From Leptolyngbya sp. SIO4C1 (GTDB lineage: Bacteria; Cyanobacteriota; Cyanobacteriia; Phormidesmidales; Phormidesmidaceae): 5,878 bases of DNA. This document shows, piece after piece, positions 3,569 to 5,878 of the stretch; the stretch's first letter is position 1; every line of letters starts with the position of its first letter. Below the pieces are notes generated by a model. It searched no databases. It was given only the letters and a program-made list of their open reading frames with translations, and had not been told where the DNA came from. Where the stretch lies: NCBI GenBank assembly GCA_010671975.1, contig JAAHIA010000319.1, forward strand, positions 1-5,878. The letters are read 5' to 3'. A program made the translations under genes and the position numbers.

Positions 3569-5878
3569 CTAAGCCAGCGTCTCCACAGCGAGCTGAGCAA
3601 ACAGGGGCTCGTCTAGTGTCTGAGCTTTTTCTGCAATTACCTGCTCCAGATAGGCCCGCAGACGCCGTCCCTGCGTTTCATTGGGCACATAGATTTGACT
3701 GCTCTGCTTAGTAAACAGCGGCGCCTCGGTGAGCGCTTGATAGGTGGCAATGTCGCGAGACTGATTGCTAATCCAAGGGCGATCGGCCTCGGTGGGCACC
3801 AGCCCCGGCGGCAGATGGCCCTCTAGCAGCGCCAGAACGTGTAGCTGACAGGCCTGCGTATTGATGCCTCGCTGCTCTAGCGCGTGCATGATACCGCTCA
3901 CCGGCATGGGCTGATCGGGCAAAATTCGCAGCAGCTCCATCAGTAAGAAGTAGTCGCTGTACTGCTGTCGGGTAATGTCAAGCACCTGCGGATAGCGCGC
4001 CAGATTCACCAATCCATAGGCAATTCGGCTGCAGCTATTGGGCCGATCGCCAGCGTAGGTATCTTGAATGATGGTGGCGTTAGGAAACTTCTGCCGCAGC
4101 CAGCGCGCAATGGCCGGCAGCGATGCTGACCCGCCCGTACAAACCACCTGCTTAATCGCCTGGGTCGAAAGTCCCTGCTGGCTGAGTAAAACATTGAGGT
4201 GGCGATTGATTCGCTGAATATAGGCTAAGAAAATCCGACTTTCTAGATCGCGGCGCTTGATTACCCAGCGCTGCGCGCCCAAATCGAGCTGAAACTGATT
4301 CTGATGCTGCAAAATCAGCTTTAGATGGCGCACTGCCTCTAGCACGCTCTGGCCCAGCGGTGAGCTCTCAAGCCGCTGCTGCAGGCGGTGACGCTTCGCT
4401 AAGTCGGTCTCCCCTGCCTGAGGCAGCGCCAGCGTTTCTAGCGCTAAGCTTTGCCAGTCGGTGCTGGCGTCAGCCGGCAGATTGGCCTGCCACTGCCAGG
4501 TCTGATCGGCGGCGGCCGCATCTGGGCTGATGGTTTGCCGACTGCTGGGCGGGTGCAGCAGCTGGCAGAGAATATCTTGATCGATGCTGCTGCCAGCGTA
4601 AGGAAAGCTGCGCAGCGCAAAGTGGGCGTAGGTCAGCTCGCTTAGCTGTTTGGGCAAATCGACCAGCGCTAGCTCGGTGGTGGTAGCACCGCCGCTAATC
4701 ACCAAGGTGCCGCCCTGCCAGTCGCAGTTGTAGAGGCTGGGCTGTCGCGCCAGCGTAGCCGCAATTGGCTCCGGCGGTGCCTGCGGGTCGGGCAGACCAG
4801 ATAGCGCCGCCGCGATCGCATCTTCAATAAAGAAAATCTGATCGGCCTGCGGTACCAGACCGGCTGAGAGGATCACTTCTCGCAGATTCAAACTGTAGGT
4901 ATCTGGCCAGTTGGTGGGATACCCCAAAATCACACCCTGCAGCTGGGCTAGCGCCTGTCGTAGCGCTGCATCCTCGAGCCCAATCGCTCCGCAGTGCAGC
5001 TGCTCAGCAGTATTGGTCAGACTGCCAACCAGCGCTTCTAGCGCCGTCTGTACCTGCTGCAGTGGAAAACTGGCCGTATCGGACCATTGCAAGATAGGTT
5101 CAAACCCCGCTTCTCCATCGACCGCATGCGGAATAGCAACCTTCATTAGCGGCTTTAGCTGCTTGAGCAGCTGCCCCGATGCAGACATCTGCGGCGGCTC
5201 GGTCTGCTCCCAGGCGGGTAAACCCACGGCTGTGATATCGCCTGAGGCCGTCATCCAGGCGGCGGCTGGCAGCCGAAATCGCTTATCGCTGGCCTCTACT
5301 TCATCCGGCGTCTGCCAGTAAAGCGGATAGACCTGCCCTAGCTGGCGATCGAGCAGCACGGCTGAGAGCCCGGTCGTCCCCACGTCGATGCCGAGAAACC
5401 AGTCTGGTACAGACAGCTCTTCTGAGGTCGACGCTTCAGCTGGCGATCCGGGCAGGCCATCGGCGGCCTCGGGCGCGCCCGCCTCGATCGAGTCTGGGGC
5501 AGCTGGCATGGCCAGGGCAGTCGGGGCCTGCTCAGGGGCCTCCGCTGCTGGTAGGTCAGCTTCGAGCCGATCGGCAACTGGTTCGTCCTCCGGTGTCTGC
5601 TCAGGCAGCTGCTCAGGCAGGTCCGGAATCACCGCTGATTCTAAAGAGGCCGCTTCAGACAGGATTGGCGTCTCGGGCAGCGACGACTCAGACAGCAGCG
5701 GCTCTTCTAAATCAGGATGCAGATCAAACAGCCAGTCGCGATCGCCAGCGCTGCGATCGCTTAGGTCGCTAGCGGTTTGATCGGCCTGATGGCTCCAGTC
5801 TGCCAGTGACTGAGCCAGCTCTTCTGAAACACTGTCATCTACAACACTGTCATCAACGCTGTCGTCTAGCGCGACGGT
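3569..5878 (-). CDS. Hsp70/actin-fold (ASKHA) protein with long acidic N-terminal extension, function unknown (5' partial)
   Basis: The frame has no stop from 3571 to the window edge, so 769 residues are visible and the start lies outside; the GTG at 5632 is just an internal Val. Numbering from the edge: residues 1-158 are acidic and rich in Pro, Ala, Ser and Leu, likely disordered, with a DDSV triplet repeat near the beginning. The Hsp70-like ATPase follows: WFLGIDVGTTGLSAVLLD (phosphate-1) at 160-177, GYPTNWPD at 319-326, FFIEDAIAAALSG at 349-361, LVISGGATTTELALVD (phosphate-2) at 392-407, GSSIDQDIL at 429-437, and CTGGSASLPAI (adenosine motif) at 580-590. In phosphate-2, the Asp of the DnaK DLGGGTFD block is replaced by Ser, and the second acidic position is Glu. 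There is no typical peptide-binding beta-domain; the last 130 residues (YFLLMELLRILP...) are unlike DnaK. I recognise the type as a conserved, uncharacterised cyanobacterial Hsp70-family protein. It lies directly upstream of cobH and may be cotranscribed; any role in corrin synthesis is only inferred. No transmembrane segment seen. Confidence 0.85.
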   Translation of the reverse strand, partial: TVALDDSVDDSVVDDSVSEELAQSLADWSHQADQTASDLSDRSAGDRDWLFDLHPDLEEPLLSESSLPETPILSEAASLESAVIPDLPEQLPEQTPEDEPVADRLEADLPAAEAPEQAPTALAMPAAPDSIEAGAPEAADGLPGSPAEASTSEELSVPDWFLGIDVGTTGLSAVLLDRQLGQVYPLYWQTPDEVEASDKRFRLPAAAWMTASGDITAVGLPAWEQTEPPQMSASGQLLKQLKPLMKVAIPHAVDGEAGFEPILQWSDTASFPLQQVQTALEALVGSLTNTAEQLHCGAIGLEDAALRQALAQLQGVILGYPTNWPDTYSLNLREVILSAGLVPQADQIFFIEDAIAAALSGLPDPQAPPEPIAATLARQPSLYNCDWQGGTLVISGGATTTELALVDLPKQLSELTYAHFALRSFPYAGSSIDQDILCQLLHPPSSRQTISPDAAAADQTWQWQANLPADASTDWQSLALETLALPQAGETDLAKRHRLQQRLESSPLGQSVLEAVRHLKLILQHQNQFQLDLGAQRWVIKRRDLESRIFLAYIQRINRHLNVLLSQQGLSTQAIKQVVCTGGSASLPAIARWLRQKFPNATIIQDTYAGDRPNSCSRIAYGLVNLARYPQVLDITRQQYSDYFLLMELLRILPDQPMPVSGIMHALEQRGINTQACQLHVLALLEGHLPPGLVPTEADRPWISNQSRDIATYQALTEAPLFTKQSSQIYVPNETQGRRLRAYLEQVIAEKAQTLDEPLFAQLAVETLA
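5738..5760. repeat. Paired HIP1 octamers 15 bp apart
   Basis: Exact GCGATCGC copies at 5738-5745 and 5753-5760 lie in phase with the reading frame of the Hsp70-like gene, where each contributes an Arg-Asp pair (RDG and RDS context). The close pairing in a low-constraint region suggests that the octamer is tolerated or selected where the protein can absorb it. Confidence 0.85.
5831..5866 (-). repeat. Short in-frame repeat encoding DSV units
   Basis: ACTGTCATC occurs at 5831-5839 and 5846-5854 and a diverged GCTGTCGTC at 5858-5866. On the coding strand these give the protein string DDSVDDSVVDDSV in the acidic extension of the Hsp70-like protein. The spacing of 15 and 12 bases keeps the frame. 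Such repeats could vary in number between strains. Confidence 0.75.

Noticed and set aside
4911..5321. 136-codon Cys/Ser-rich plus-strand frame
   Set aside because: Antisense to the Hsp70-like ATPase domain, whose motifs are clearly in the minus-strand frame.
5630..5632. GTG as the start of the Hsp70-like gene
   Set aside because: The frame remains open with the same acidic composition for another 82 codons to the window edge.
5388..5780. 130-codon Ser/Gly-rich plus-strand frame
   Set aside because: A shadow of the low-complexity acidic coding region on the opposite strand; no independent signals.

Overview
The window is cyanobacterial chromosome. Three independent signs support this: a one-helix high-light-inducible (chlorophyll-binding) protein, a cyanobacterial-type AbrB regulator with its AbrB domain at the C-terminus, and eight copies of the HIP1 octamer GCGATCGC in 5.9 kb, where fewer than one is expected by chance. 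No mobile element, tRNA, rRNA or CRISPR array was seen.

Layout: (1) Positions 2-202, plus strand: the last 66 codons of a gene ending in a bacterial pre-peptidase C-terminal (PPC) domain. It meets head-on, with an 11-bp 3' overlap, (2) a 61-residue high-light-inducible protein on the minus strand (192-377). (3) Positions 378-1153 are a long, AT-rich stretch without a convincing gene. It holds a pyrimidine tract, a weak Fur-like palindrome, an inverted repeat and two good sigma70-type promoters pointing right. (4) Positions 1154-1543, plus strand: a cyAbrB regulator of the CalA/cyAbrB1 type. (5) Positions 1604-1656: a 22-pair hairpin between two convergent genes. (6) Positions 1681-5878, minus strand: three tightly packed genes. 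In transcription order they are a large Hsp70/actin-fold (ASKHA) protein whose 5' end lies beyond the window, cobH (precorrin-8X methylmutase), and cobL (a CbiE-CbiT fusion, precorrin-6Y C5,15-methyltransferase/decarboxylase). The gaps are 5 and 2 nt, so translational coupling is likely.

CobL and CobH perform consecutive or near-consecutive late ring-modification steps of corrin (pseudocobalamin/cobalamin) synthesis. CobL methylates C5 and C15 and removes the C12 acetate carboxyl; CobH then moves the C11 methyl to C12 to give hydrogenobyrinate (or the cobalt equivalent). The ASKHA protein in the same apparent operon has no assigned function. It keeps the phosphate-1 and adenosine motifs of the Hsp70 ATPase fold, has a degenerate phosphate-2 motif, has no recognisable substrate-binding domain, and carries a long acidic, probably disordered N-terminal extension that runs off the window. 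This is the least explained gene here and the best candidate for something undescribed.
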